Below, one piece after another: positions 1 to 7,028 of a stretch of DNA of 64,000 nucleotides. The stretch comes from Desulfobotulus alkaliphilus (GTDB lineage Bacteria; Desulfobacterota; Desulfobacteria; Desulfobacterales; ASO4-4): NCBI RefSeq assembly GCF_007830435.1, contig NZ_VLLC01000004.1, forward strand, positions 107,265 through 171,264, in the 5' to 3' direction. Position 1 is the first letter of the stretch, and each line of letters starts with the position of its first letter. The notes beneath the pieces were generated by a model. The model worked only from the letters and a program-made list of their open reading frames with translations, searched no databases and was not told where the DNA came from. Position numbers and translations under genes: made by a program.

Positions 1-337
1 CAAACAGCTTTCCGTTTTTGTGGGGCTGATCATCACCAACTGCGCCGTCATGGGCCGTGCCGAAACCTACGCTTTGGGCAACCCCCCCGGTCTTTCCTTC
101 TGCGACGGACTGGGCAACGGTCTTGGCTATTCCCTGGTACTGGTGGGCGTTGCCTTTATTCGGGAACTTTTCGGCTCCGGCTCCCTTTTCGGACTGCAGA
201 TCGTTCCGGAGACCCTGTATCAGGCAGGGTACAGGGACATGGGTTTCATGCTGCTGGCTCCTGCGGCCTTTATCATCATTGGGCTTTTTGTCTGGTTCCA
301 GAAGGCTGTGCTGCAGAAAGACGAAGGGAAAGGATAA
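1..337 (+). CDS. nqrD: Na+-translocating NADH:quinone reductase subunit D (3' part)
   Basis: This is the C-terminal half of NqrD, a membrane subunit of the six-subunit sodium-pumping NADH:quinone oxidoreductase. The gene begins before the window. The reading frame starts at base 2 and 111 codons are visible, against about 205-210 in the family. The visible protein opens with the conserved stretch [11 protein letters not shown] and continues with hydrophobic helices such as [17 protein letters not shown], followed by a FGSGSLFG loop. NqrD and its paralogue NqrE share this fold. The presence of nqrE and nqrF downstream supports Nqr rather than the related Rnf complex. An unrelated gene starts 6 bp after the stop, so the operon is interrupted here. 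Family assignment is firm; the N-terminus cannot be assessed. Confidence 0.93.
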   Translation, partial: KQLSVFVGLIITNCAVMGRAETYALGNPPGLSFCDGLGNGLGYSLVLVGVAFIRELFGSGSLFGLQIVPETLYQAGYRDMGFMLLAPAAFIIIGLFVWFQKAVLQKDEGKG

Positions 338-343
338 AAGCTG

Positions 344-613
344 ATGCCTACCCTACTCCAAAAAGCCGGTAAAAAAGTCCATTTTGATGATCATTATCTT
401 CATGTGGATCTTAGGGATGGCCGCAGGATATCAACGCCCCTTAAGTGGTATCCCGAACTGGAAACAGCGCCTTTACGATCCATCAGAAATTATCAGTTCA
501 TATGCGATGCTACGGGTATTGAGTGGCCGGATCTTGATTACCACCTGAGCATTGAGGCTATGCTGGCACTGCCTTACATTTTCACAGGTATTAAGAAAAA
601 AGGACCGGAATAA
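344..613 (+). CDS. DUF2442 family protein inserted in the nqr operon
   Basis: An 89-residue soluble protein that resembles the DUF2442 family: the order FDDHYLHVDLRDGR, then STPLKWYPEL, then GIEWPDLDYHLSIEAML is the usual family pattern. The biochemical function of DUF2442 proteins is not established. They are often encoded next to small toxin-antitoxin-like genes such as DUF4160, which suggests an antitoxin-like or DNA-associated role, but that is inference. The ATG lies 6 bp after the nqrD stop behind an AAGGA ribosome site. The stop overlaps the ATG of the next gene by one base (TAATG), so the two genes are a translationally coupled pair. Neither gene belongs to a normal nqr operon, so the pair looks like an acquired cassette. 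Confidence 0.75.
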   Translation: MPTLLQKAGKKVHFDDHYLHVDLRDGRRISTPLKWYPELETAPLRSIRNYQFICDATGIEWPDLDYHLSIEAMLALPYIFTGIKKKGPE

Positions 614-927
614 TGAAAGACCTGCAGAGGAATATCATGCAGCAGGAAGATATACTGAACTGCATGCGGGATTTCAAAAACCGCAGACAAGATGAATATT
701 TCATACTGAAAATAGGCGTTTTTGGTTCCGTTGCCCGCAATGATATCAAAGAAGAAAGCGACATTGATGTGGTGGTGGAACTGAAAAAACCGGATCTTTT
801 CTCCCTCATAGGCATCAAACAGGAACTGGAGGAGCACCTGCACAGAAAGGTGGATGTGGTCCGGTACAGACAAGGCATGAACGCCTTCCTGAAAACAAGG
901 ATAGACAGGGAAGCCCTGTATGTATGA
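613..927 (+). CDS. MNT-type nucleotidyltransferase (orphan antitoxin-like)
   Basis: A 104-residue minimal nucleotidyltransferase of the DNA polymerase beta superfamily (MNT/KNTase-like, COG1669). The active site is readable: FGSVARND with the GS pair at residues 38-39, the metal-binding D50-x-D52, and a third acidic residue D81 in KVDVV. Such proteins usually act as antitoxins that AMPylate a partner HEPN-domain toxin encoded beside them. No HEPN gene is present here; the next gene is nqrE, and the upstream partner is a DUF2442 protein. The gene is therefore either an orphan or part of a DUF2442-MNT pair. It sits between nqrD and nqrE and is presumably co-transcribed with the sodium pump. Catalytic residues are intact, so it may be active. 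Confidence 0.82.
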   Translation: MKDLQRNIMQQEDILNCMRDFKNRRQDEYFILKIGVFGSVARNDIKEESDIDVVVELKKPDLFSLIGIKQELEEHLHRKVDVVRYRQGMNAFLKTRIDREALYV

Positions 928-977
928 CAGTGTGATCACCGGCATGGAAAAGACAGGTTTTTTATGAAAAGGAGTCC

Positions 978-1589
978 ATGGTGGAAAATCTGATGGGTAT
1001 TTTTCTCAATTCTGTTTTTGTGGGCAACATTCTTCTGGCCTACTTCCTTGGCATGTGCTCCTTTGTGGCCGTTTCCGGCAACCTGAAAACCGCAACCGGG
1101 CTTGGATTTGCCGTTATTTTCGTGCTGGCCATCACCACGCCGGTGAACTGGTTCATCCATCATTATCTGCTGGCACCGGGTGCTCTGGCCTGGGCAGGGC
1201 TGCCGGACGTGGATCTGAATTTTTTACGTTTCATCACCTTCATCGCCTCCATTGCCGCCATGGTGCAGATTGTGGAAATGGTCATAGAGCGCATATCCCA
1301 GGCCCTTTATACGGCGCTTGGTGTCTTTCTGCCGCTGATCGCCGTTAACTGCGCCATTCTCGGTACATCCCTTTTCATGGTGGAAAGAAACTATAATTTC
1401 AGTGAATCCCTTGTTTTTGGTTTGGGATCTGGCACCGGATGGTTTCTGGCCATTGTGGCCATGGCCTCCCTCCGCCAGAAACTCCGCTACGCCGACCTCC
1501 CCTACGGGCTTGAAGGCTACGGTATTACCATGATTGTCACAGGACTCATGGCCATGGGCTTCATGATCTTTTCCGGCATCGCCCTGTAA
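978..1589 (+). CDS. nqrE: Na+-translocating NADH:quinone reductase subunit E
   Basis: NqrE, a 203-residue integral membrane subunit of the sodium pump and close structural relative of NqrD. It consists almost entirely of hydrophobic helices. The N-terminal segment [17 protein letters not shown] matches the family, including the conserved cysteine after FLGM. A second conserved cysteine lies in [10 protein letters not shown]; in the family these half-helix cysteines help hold an iron centre between NqrD and NqrE. The ATG at 978 is chosen because a strong AAAAGGAGT ribosome site lies just upstream. The next gene, nqrF, begins 18 bp after the stop. Length matches the family norm (about 200 residues). 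Confidence 0.95.
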   Translation: MVENLMGIFLNSVFVGNILLAYFLGMCSFVAVSGNLKTATGLGFAVIFVLAITTPVNWFIHHYLLAPGALAWAGLPDVDLNFLRFITFIASIAAMVQIVEMVIERISQALYTALGVFLPLIAVNCAILGTSLFMVERNYNFSESLVFGLGSGTGWFLAIVAMASLRQKLRYADLPYGLEGYGITMIVTGLMAMGFMIFSGIAL

Positions 1590-1607
1590 ACAATAAGGAG
1601 AAAGGCC

Positions 1608-2822
1608 ATGATCTTTCTTATCAGTTTTCTGGTATTCACGGGTGTCACCCTTTCTCTGGTGCTGCTGCTTCTTTTTGTGGAATCACGGCTGGTCAAAAAA
1701 GAGGACAGCCGTATTCTCATTAATGGGGATGAAGACAAAAGCATTACGGTGTCCACCGGCAGCACCCTCCTCAGCAGCCTCGTGGGTCAGGGTATCCTCC
1801 TGCCCTCGGCCTGTGGCGGTGGCGGTACCTGTGCCATGTGCAAATGCAAGGTTCTGGAGGGCGGCGGAGACGTCCTGCCCACGGAACTTTCCCACCTGAG
1901 CCGTAAGGAAAAGGCCGAAGGCATCCGCCTTGCCTGCCAGCTCAAGGTTCGCAACAACCTGTCCATCGCCATTCCGGAAGAGATTTTCAGCATCAGAAAA
2001 TACCATGCCACCGTGGTATCCAACCGAAGTGTTGGCACCTACATCAAAGAACTTCTTCTAAAAGTGGATCCCGATGAAGACTTCTCCTTTGAGGCAGGCC
2101 AGTACATACAGATTGACATTCCCGAATATAAGCTTTCTTTTTCAGATTTTTCCATTCCCACAACCTATGTGGATGACTGGGACAAATACCAGTTATGGAA
2201 CATCAAAGCCCGCTCCGAGGAACGGGTTTTCCGTGCCTACTCCCTTGCCAATCCTCCCTATGAGGACCAGCCGCGCCTAACCGTCCGCATTGCCACACCA
2301 CCCGAGGACCAGCCCGATGCACCTCCTGGCGTGGGGTCTTCTTTCATATTCAACCTCAAAGAAAGCGACAAAATCACCTTCAGCGGCCCCTACGGCGATT
2401 TTCTCGTAAAGGATTCCGAAAAAGAAATCTGCTTTGTGGGAGGCGGTGCTGGCATGGCACCCATGCGCAGTCATATTCTGCATCAGCTCAATACCCTGCA
2501 TACAAAACGAAAAATCACCTTCTGGTACGGAGCAAGGTCCAGAAGGGAAATGTTCTATGATGATGATTTCAGATCCCTTACGGAAAAATATCCCAACTTC
2601 AGCTATCAGGTGGCACTGTCGGAACCCCTGCCCGAAGATCAATGGGATGGACCCACAGGCTTTATCCATCAGGTGCTGTATGAAACCTACCTGAAAAACC
2701 ACGAAGATCCTTCTGAAATTGAGTATTATCTCTGCGGCCCCCCTGTAATGGTGGATGCGGTGGTGGATATTCTATGGAATCTTGGGGTTGAAGAAGAAAT
2801 GATCGCCTATGACAAATTTTAG
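1608..2822 (+). CDS. nqrF: Na+-translocating NADH:quinone reductase subunit F
   Basis: NqrF, the NADH-oxidising entry subunit of the sodium pump, 404 residues. One N-terminal membrane helix (about residues 2-24) is followed by a ferredoxin-type 2Fe-2S domain with ligands C69, C75, C78 and C110. The spacing is the same as in characterised NqrF proteins. The C-terminal part is a ferredoxin-NADP reductase-like module: the FAD-binding RAYSLANPP motif, then a nucleotide-binding FVGGGAGMAPMRS, and LCGPPVMVDAV near the end. Electrons pass from NADH to FAD to 2Fe-2S and on to the other subunits. It is the last gene of the operon and is preceded by an AAGGAG ribosome site. No clear terminator is seen before the tRNA promoter. 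Confidence 0.97.
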   Translation: MIFLISFLVFTGVTLSLVLLLLFVESRLVKKEDSRILINGDEDKSITVSTGSTLLSSLVGQGILLPSACGGGGTCAMCKCKVLEGGGDVLPTELSHLSRKEKAEGIRLACQLKVRNNLSIAIPEEIFSIRKYHATVVSNRSVGTYIKELLLKVDPDEDFSFEAGQYIQIDIPEYKLSFSDFSIPTTYVDDWDKYQLWNIKARSEERVFRAYSLANPPYEDQPRLTVRIATPPEDQPDAPPGVGSSFIFNLKESDKITFSGPYGDFLVKDSEKEICFVGGGAGMAPMRSHILHQLNTLHTKRKITFWYGARSRREMFYDDDFRSLTEKYPNFSYQVALSEPLPEDQWDGPTGFIHQVLYETYLKNHEDPSEIEYYLCGPPVMVDAVVDILWNLGVEEEMIAYDKF

Positions 2823-2916
2823 CCAAAGGCACCTGAAAAATACTGAAATAAGAACTTATTCTCTGACTTGAAAACGACAAAGGAGAAACAGAATCCGGAC
2901 AGGGATAAAAAAAGCA

Positions 2917-2945
2917 TTGACTTCCATGTTTTTGGAGCGTATTGT
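2917..2945 (+). promoter_or_regulatory. Promoter of the initiator tRNA
   Basis: TTGACT at 2917-2922 and TATTGT at 2940-2945 are separated by 17 bp, a sigma-70-like arrangement. Transcription would begin about 6 bases before the mature tRNA. Confidence 0.7.
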
Positions 2946-2958
2946 CCGGACTCGTTGC

Positions 2959-3035
<77 letters not shown>

Positions 3036-3045
3036 AAAAAAATTT

Positions 3046-3078
3046 AAAGGCCTGTGGTTTTTCCACAGGCCTTTTTTT
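3046..3078 (+). terminator. Intrinsic terminator after tRNA-fMet, probably bidirectional
   Basis: A 12-bp stem (AAAGGCCTGTGG with its complement) closes a T5 loop and ends in a T-run. On the minus strand the same hairpin is followed by TTTAAATTTTTTTT, so it can also end the minus-strand gene at 3098-5029. Confidence 0.88.
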
Positions 3079-3097
3079 ATCCATAAGAAGCCATCAT

Positions 3098-5029
3098 TCA
3101 GAACGACCCGGCAAAGCCCGCAGAAAAACTCGCATTTCTTTCTTCCTTTTCTTCACCATCAAAACTGGTGGCCACCGGGAACATGGCTCCGAGCTGGATG
3201 GCTGTTCCTTCCATGAACGGAAGAAAATAGCGGATCTCAGGCCCTGCATCAAAGGTGGTAAAACTATCGGTCTGGCCCTTTCCCTCTATCTTTGTTTCTG
3301 CGGCGGCAAGACCGCTTCCCTTAATCCCCACCCACAGCCTGTTTCCTATCAGGGCATACTCCAGAGCAGCCATGAATGCGATCCTGTCACCGTAATCCAC
3401 ATTAAAGCCCATAATATCGGCTTCCATGCGGTGGGTATAACCCATCATGCCCGTAAAACGGAAATCCCAGAGCCTTAAAATAAACTTCTGGGTAAGGGAA
3501 ATATCATAGCTGCCCGATCCAAGGGATTTTTCCTCATCTCCCGTCGGCAGTTTCACGGACAGGTAGGTATTGGACAGAAGACGGCTGCTGCCAAGCTGCA
3601 TGCGCAGGGTTGTGCTGATATCCCCCAGACCACTTTCCTTTTTCCCGTCAGGAGGTTCAGACTCATACCATGGGATATCAGCCTTCAAAGAAAAATATCT
3701 ATGAATCTGATAGGAAAGGGGCAGGCCTACCACCTTGGTGTTTTTTCCAAAAAGGGTTGTTACCCCAACCCCTTTGGCACCGCTTTCCGGGGGTGCGCCT
3801 GAGGGGGTATCAAGGTCTGTACGGGTCTGGGTAGTGATGAAGGTGGTGTCCTGATAAACACGGTTGTCCAGCAGACGGGGTTCCTCCAGAAGAAATCCTC
3901 TGGCCGTGAAAGGTACATGGGTGGTACCTGCAAGGCTCTCTCCCGCAGAAAGGGTCAGAATGCCTGCCACGCATAAAATAAAAAAGGATTTCAAGGGAAT
4001 TTTTCTAAAAAATAGCAGAAAAAGCAGCGGTGCAAGAAACCACAGGCCCCCAGAAAAACCCTTTAGAGAAAAAGATCCTGCACCATATGCGGAGGTGTCA
4101 ATGAAGCAGCCAAGGGCACTCTGGGGTGTGGATGCACCTGCAGGAGCAAGGCCTGAGGCATCGGGTTTTCCAGCCATCTGTATGCTGCGGACTGGCGTAC
4201 CGGGATCATTGGATTCAATTTCCAGCGTGGCATTTTTTACGCCCGGAGTTTCCGGAGCAAAAAGAATGGAAACGGAGCAGGATGCCCCGGCCGTAAGGGG
4301 CTGGGTACAGGCCTGTTCCTGCAGGGTGAAAAGTTTTGCATCATTGCCTGAAATACGAATGCCGGACACAAGAAGGCTGCCCGTTCCAAGGTTTTTCACG
4401 GTAAATGCCATGCTGCCCTTTTCTCCCACAGCAACGGAGGGAATATCCCCACTGCCTTCCCGGAAAACCGAAATCCTCGGGCCTTCTCCACTGCTGCGTA
4501 CAAGGCGGACACTGCCCGTATCTCCTTCATGGATGAAAGAATCCCCACCATTGAAATGGATGTAGGCCGCAGGTCTGTCATCTGCGTTGTTAAGGGGTGT
4601 GGAAGACCAGAAAACAGAAGCAGGGGCACCGGGAAAAAGCAGGGCATTCATGGCAGGGCCTGTACACCTTTCCTCAACAATGGAGGCCAGCTCCTTGTAG
4701 TTGGGAAGCCGCCAGTCCGAAAAGCCGCCAAAACCGCCCTCCCGATTGAGCTGCTCTGCTTCCATAAGGGCATCCTGCCAGATGTGCATACTGGCATCTC
4801 CCGTACAGGTGCCCCCCTCCCAGCTCTGCCCCAGAGCGCAGCGCATCCAGGTGAGTCCCGTTTTTTTATGGGTGAGGCTTGCATTGGCATGGATTTCAAA
4901 ATCCGATGAGGGGGTGGTGGACAATACCCCCGTATTGGCTGTACCACTGCACTGGGTCTGGGCTGACAGGGAAAGGGGTAAAATCAGGGCACTGAGCAGT
5001 GCCAGATAAAAAAAAACAGATATTTTCAT
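3098..5029 (-). CDS. DUF1566 / CFI-box protein fused to an outer-membrane beta-barrel
   Basis: 643 residues that look like two proteins in one frame. Residues 1-23 are a signal peptide. Residues 25-190 are a DUF1566 (Lcl C-terminal-like) domain with the family marks TGLTWMRC, FSDWRLPNYKEL and FWSSTP. Residues about 190-290 form an ASH/choice-of-anchor-like beta domain. A CFIDTSAYG box starts at C308, followed by a hydrophobic segment (329-341), like a C-terminal sorting signal. A second signal-peptide-like stretch follows at once (347-370, ending near SLAG), then an approximately 270-residue beta-barrel of alternating strands ending in Phe. A run of six T's at the junction (4007-4012) would give a TAG stop if it had one more T, and a TTG codon at 3994 could start the barrel as a separate gene. 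Fusion, slippage and a homopolymer error are all possible. Confidence 0.72.
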   Translation of the reverse strand: MKISVFFYLALLSALILPLSLSAQTQCSGTANTGVLSTTPSSDFEIHANASLTHKKTGLTWMRCALGQSWEGGTCTGDASMHIWQDALMEAEQLNREGGFGGFSDWRLPNYKELASIVEERCTGPAMNALLFPGAPASVFWSSTPLNNADDRPAAYIHFNGGDSFIHEGDTGSVRLVRSSGEGPRISVFREGSGDIPSVAVGEKGSMAFTVKNLGTGSLLVSGIRISGNDAKLFTLQEQACTQPLTAGASCSVSILFAPETPGVKNATLEIESNDPGTPVRSIQMAGKPDASGLAPAGASTPQSALGCFIDTSAYGAGSFSLKGFSGGLWFLAPLLFLLFFRKIPLKSFFILCVAGILTLSAGESLAGTTHVPFTARGFLLEEPRLLDNRVYQDTTFITTQTRTDLDTPSGAPPESGAKGVGVTTLFGKNTKVVGLPLSYQIHRYFSLKADIPWYESEPPDGKKESGLGDISTTLRMQLGSSRLLSNTYLSVKLPTGDEEKSLGSGSYDISLTQKFILRLWDFRFTGMMGYTHRMEADIMGFNVDYGDRIAFMAALEYALIGNRLWVGIKGSGLAAAETKIEGKGQTDSFTTFDAGPEIRYFLPFMEGTAIQLGAMFPVATSFDGEEKEERNASFSAGFAGSF

Positions 5030-5243
5030 GAGTAAGACTCCTTACTTAAAATAGACGATCTTGTTAAACCCTTCTTCCTCTGTGGGAGGCTTGGGGGTTC
5101 TTCTAAAAACCCCACGGCCAGAGGGATAAGCAAGAAAATATTATTAATCTTAAAACTTGCATCAACCCTTAACAATTTCTTCTCACTTCTCACTTCCCAC
5201 TCTACTTATCCCCAGAGCGAGAAGAGGAAAAAAGCAAAAATCA

Positions 5244-5804
5244 TTATCCACCACGCACGAGGCGCACCTGGCTACGGTTGAGCTTGCTGAAATAGGTAAC
5301 ACCTCCACTGCTAAAATAGAGGCTCCACGCAGAGTTATTACTGACGGCAAAAGGCGAGGAAGACCAAAAGGAGGGGGAGGATAACCCTGACTGCGGAAAA
5401 ACATCACCATGGATGGCAGGTTCATAGCACCGTCTTTCCACAATGGATTCCATTTCATTGATATTGGGAAGCCGCCAGTCCGTATGGCCTGCAAAACCAC
5501 CAGCTGCATTAAAATCCTGCGTCTCCTGCAATGCCCCCTGCCAACTGTATCTACTGGCATCTCCCATGCAGGTACTGCCATCCCAGACCTGCCCCAGGGA
5601 ACAACGCATCCACATAAGACCCGTAGGCTTATGGGTTACGGTGCCATTAAGATGGATGTCAAAATCAACCGTTGGAGTGGTGGAAATAATGGCTGTATTT
5701 TCCGATCCGCTGCATACGGTTTCGGCCACAAGAGACGAAGAAAACAACAGGGTTGCTATAAGAGAAAGATAAATGAACAGATAGCAAGGTTTCATGGAGA
5801 ACAC
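5244..5804 (-). CDS. Exported DUF1566 domain protein
   Basis: A 186-residue secreted protein: a signal peptide (about residues 1-27, ending SLVAETVC) and a single DUF1566 domain. Motifs are THKPTGLMWMRC, a MGDASRYSWQGAL segment, HTDWRLPNINEMESIV and FWSSSPF, ending RSQVRLVRGG. DUF1566 domains are related to Lcl/C-type-lectin-like folds and occur on surface or secreted proteins; the ligand is unknown. It is most similar to the N-terminal domain of the neighbouring 643-residue protein and is probably its paralogue. The ATG follows a TAAGGAGT ribosome site, and the short leader (GGGTTTA ... TAAGGAGT) resembles the leader of the 5029 gene. The IS element lies about 270 bp upstream of the start and may have separated it from its original promoter. 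Confidence 0.82.
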   Translation of the reverse strand: MFSMKPCYLFIYLSLIATLLFSSSLVAETVCSGSENTAIISTTPTVDFDIHLNGTVTHKPTGLMWMRCSLGQVWDGSTCMGDASRYSWQGALQETQDFNAAGGFAGHTDWRLPNINEMESIVERRCYEPAIHGDVFPQSGLSSPSFWSSSPFAVSNNSAWSLYFSSGGVTYFSKLNRSQVRLVRGG

Positions 5805-6083
5805 TCCTTATTTTAAAGATGCCAAAAAATATTTACTAAACCCTCCGACACTCAAACGGGAAGGAACTATCAGCTTAAAACAAATTCAGTACGCGATTTG
5901 CATGCCGGACAGACAACCCTCTGACTTCGAGAGCCTCTGGCACCACCCAGATGACTTAGCTTTACCCACATTTTTATCAAACCCGTTGTGGTGTAAAAAT
6001 ATAGTTTTGAAGATGTCAAAATACTCTTTTTTTTGTCAACCCGGCACTCAGATCAACAGACTTCAACACATTAGGCCGTGTCA

Positions 6084-6626
6084 TCAGTTAAGCCATATGA
6101 CAGAAGCTGCTAGGTGTATGGCACCTAAAAAAGCGATGGCCCGTTTATCGTATCGTGTAGCAATGGCGCGATATTGCTTGAGTTTGGCAAAAAAGTTTTC
6201 AATCAAGGCGCGTTCCTTGTACAATTCCTTGTCATATACGCGTTTATCCGTGCGACTTCGTTTAGGAGGAATCACGGCTTCCACATGCGCCTTCTCGAGT
6301 ACATCCAGGACTCGCCGGGCCGCGTCATATGCTTTGTCGGCCAGAAAAGCCTTGATCCGGTCGATCAATCCGGGAAGCAGGGTATCCGCTCCCTGTAAAT
6401 CATGCGCCTGTCCGGGAGTCAGGTGAAAGCCCGTTGGGTTGCCCAGAGCATCACATGTCGCATGAATTTTGGTTGTCAAACCGCCCTTCGACCGTCCGAT
6501 ACATTCCGTTACGCGGTCCCCCCTTTTGCGCCAGCGCTGTGCTGGTGAGCCCTTACAATGGTACTGTCTATCATGGCGTATTCGTTGTCCGCATCCTTGG
6601 CCAGATGCTCGAAAACCTTTTTCCAT
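6084..6626 (-). CDS. IS5-family transposase, C-terminal frame (orfB)
   Basis: This frame carries the rest of the DDE transposase. It has the segment GRSKGGLTTKIHA, the second catalytic aspartate in FLADKAYDA, and the glutamate in RALIENFFAKLKQYR with the usual YREK-like context. It has no convincing start of its own and is expected to be made only as the -1 frameshift product with the 6509-6850 frame, giving about 255 residues (6850 to 6084). Residues upstream of the slip site in this frame are not expected to be translated. Confidence 0.86.
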   Translation of the reverse strand: MEKGFRASGQGCGQRIRHDRQYHCKGSPAQRWRKRGDRVTECIGRSKGGLTTKIHATCDALGNPTGFHLTPGQAHDLQGADTLLPGLIDRIKAFLADKAYDAARRVLDVLEKAHVEAVIPPKRSRTDKRVYDKELYKERALIENFFAKLKQYRAIATRYDKRAIAFLGAIHLAASVIWLN

Positions 6627-6850
6627 ACTCCGCTTCGGCTCCAGCGCATATGACGGGTATGAATTACGCGGAAGTCACCGAACCGCTCCGGAAGATCCCG
6701 CCACGGGATGCCCGCGCGGTACCGGTAAAGAACCGCCTCCACAAACAAACGATTATCCCTGGCCGTACACCCGACATGGCCTTCCCGACCCGGAAGCAAA
6801 TCCTTGATCCGATCCCACTGATCATCTCTCAATCCATAACGTCTTGTCAT
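6509..6850 (-). CDS. IS5-family transposase, N-terminal frame (orfA)
   Basis: A 113-residue first frame that starts at MTRRYGLRDDQW. It carries the DUF4096-type N-terminal region (RYRAGIPWRDLPERFG) and the first catalytic aspartate in YAMIDSTIVRAH. The longer open frame extends beyond this ATG into the inverted repeat, so the start at 6850 is preferred. It ends at KGGTA just after the A4G6 slip site. A -1 shift there joins it to the second frame to make the full DDE transposase. Confidence 0.88.
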   Translation of the reverse strand: MTRRYGLRDDQWDRIKDLLPGREGHVGCTARDNRLFVEAVLYRYRAGIPWRDLPERFGDFRVIHTRHMRWSRSGVWKKVFEHLAKDADNEYAMIDSTIVRAHQHSAGAKGGTA

Positions 6851-7028
6851 TGAAGGGTCCTCCCACAGCCCATCAATAGAAAACCACAAAACGACCTCGT
6901 TGTGAATCCGGAACATTATCAGTCGTACAATTGATGACACGCCCTAGACAAATTCAATTTTTGGCCTGTATGCCGGGCAAAGCCCCGGCCCTTCTCCCAG
7001 TAGGGGAAGTGAGAAAACAAGACAAATA

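Larger units (their letters stand above)
6074..6944 (-). mobile_element. IS5-family (IS427-like) insertion sequence, intact
   Basis: An 871-bp element. Its ends are imperfect inverted repeats: GGCCGTGTCATCAGTT at the left and the complement of GGGCGTGTCATCAATT at the right. It is flanked by a TA on each side (6072-6073 and 6945-6946), as expected for a TA target duplication. It carries a transposase split over two overlapping frames joined by a -1 shift on an A4G6 run (complement of 6518-6527). Size, ends, target and frameshift layout fit the IS427 group of the IS5 family. Open frames and both ends are intact, so it may be active. It inserted between two DUF1566 genes. Confidence 0.92.

Noticed and set aside
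574..945. A 123-codon minus-strand frame opposite the nucleotidyltransferase
   Set aside because: Antisense shadow; the plus-strand frame has the GS and DxD active site.
6970..6988. GCCGGGGCTTTGCCCGGC hairpin as a terminator for the 830-residue gene
   Set aside because: Stable stem but no T-run on the minus strand; left unassigned.
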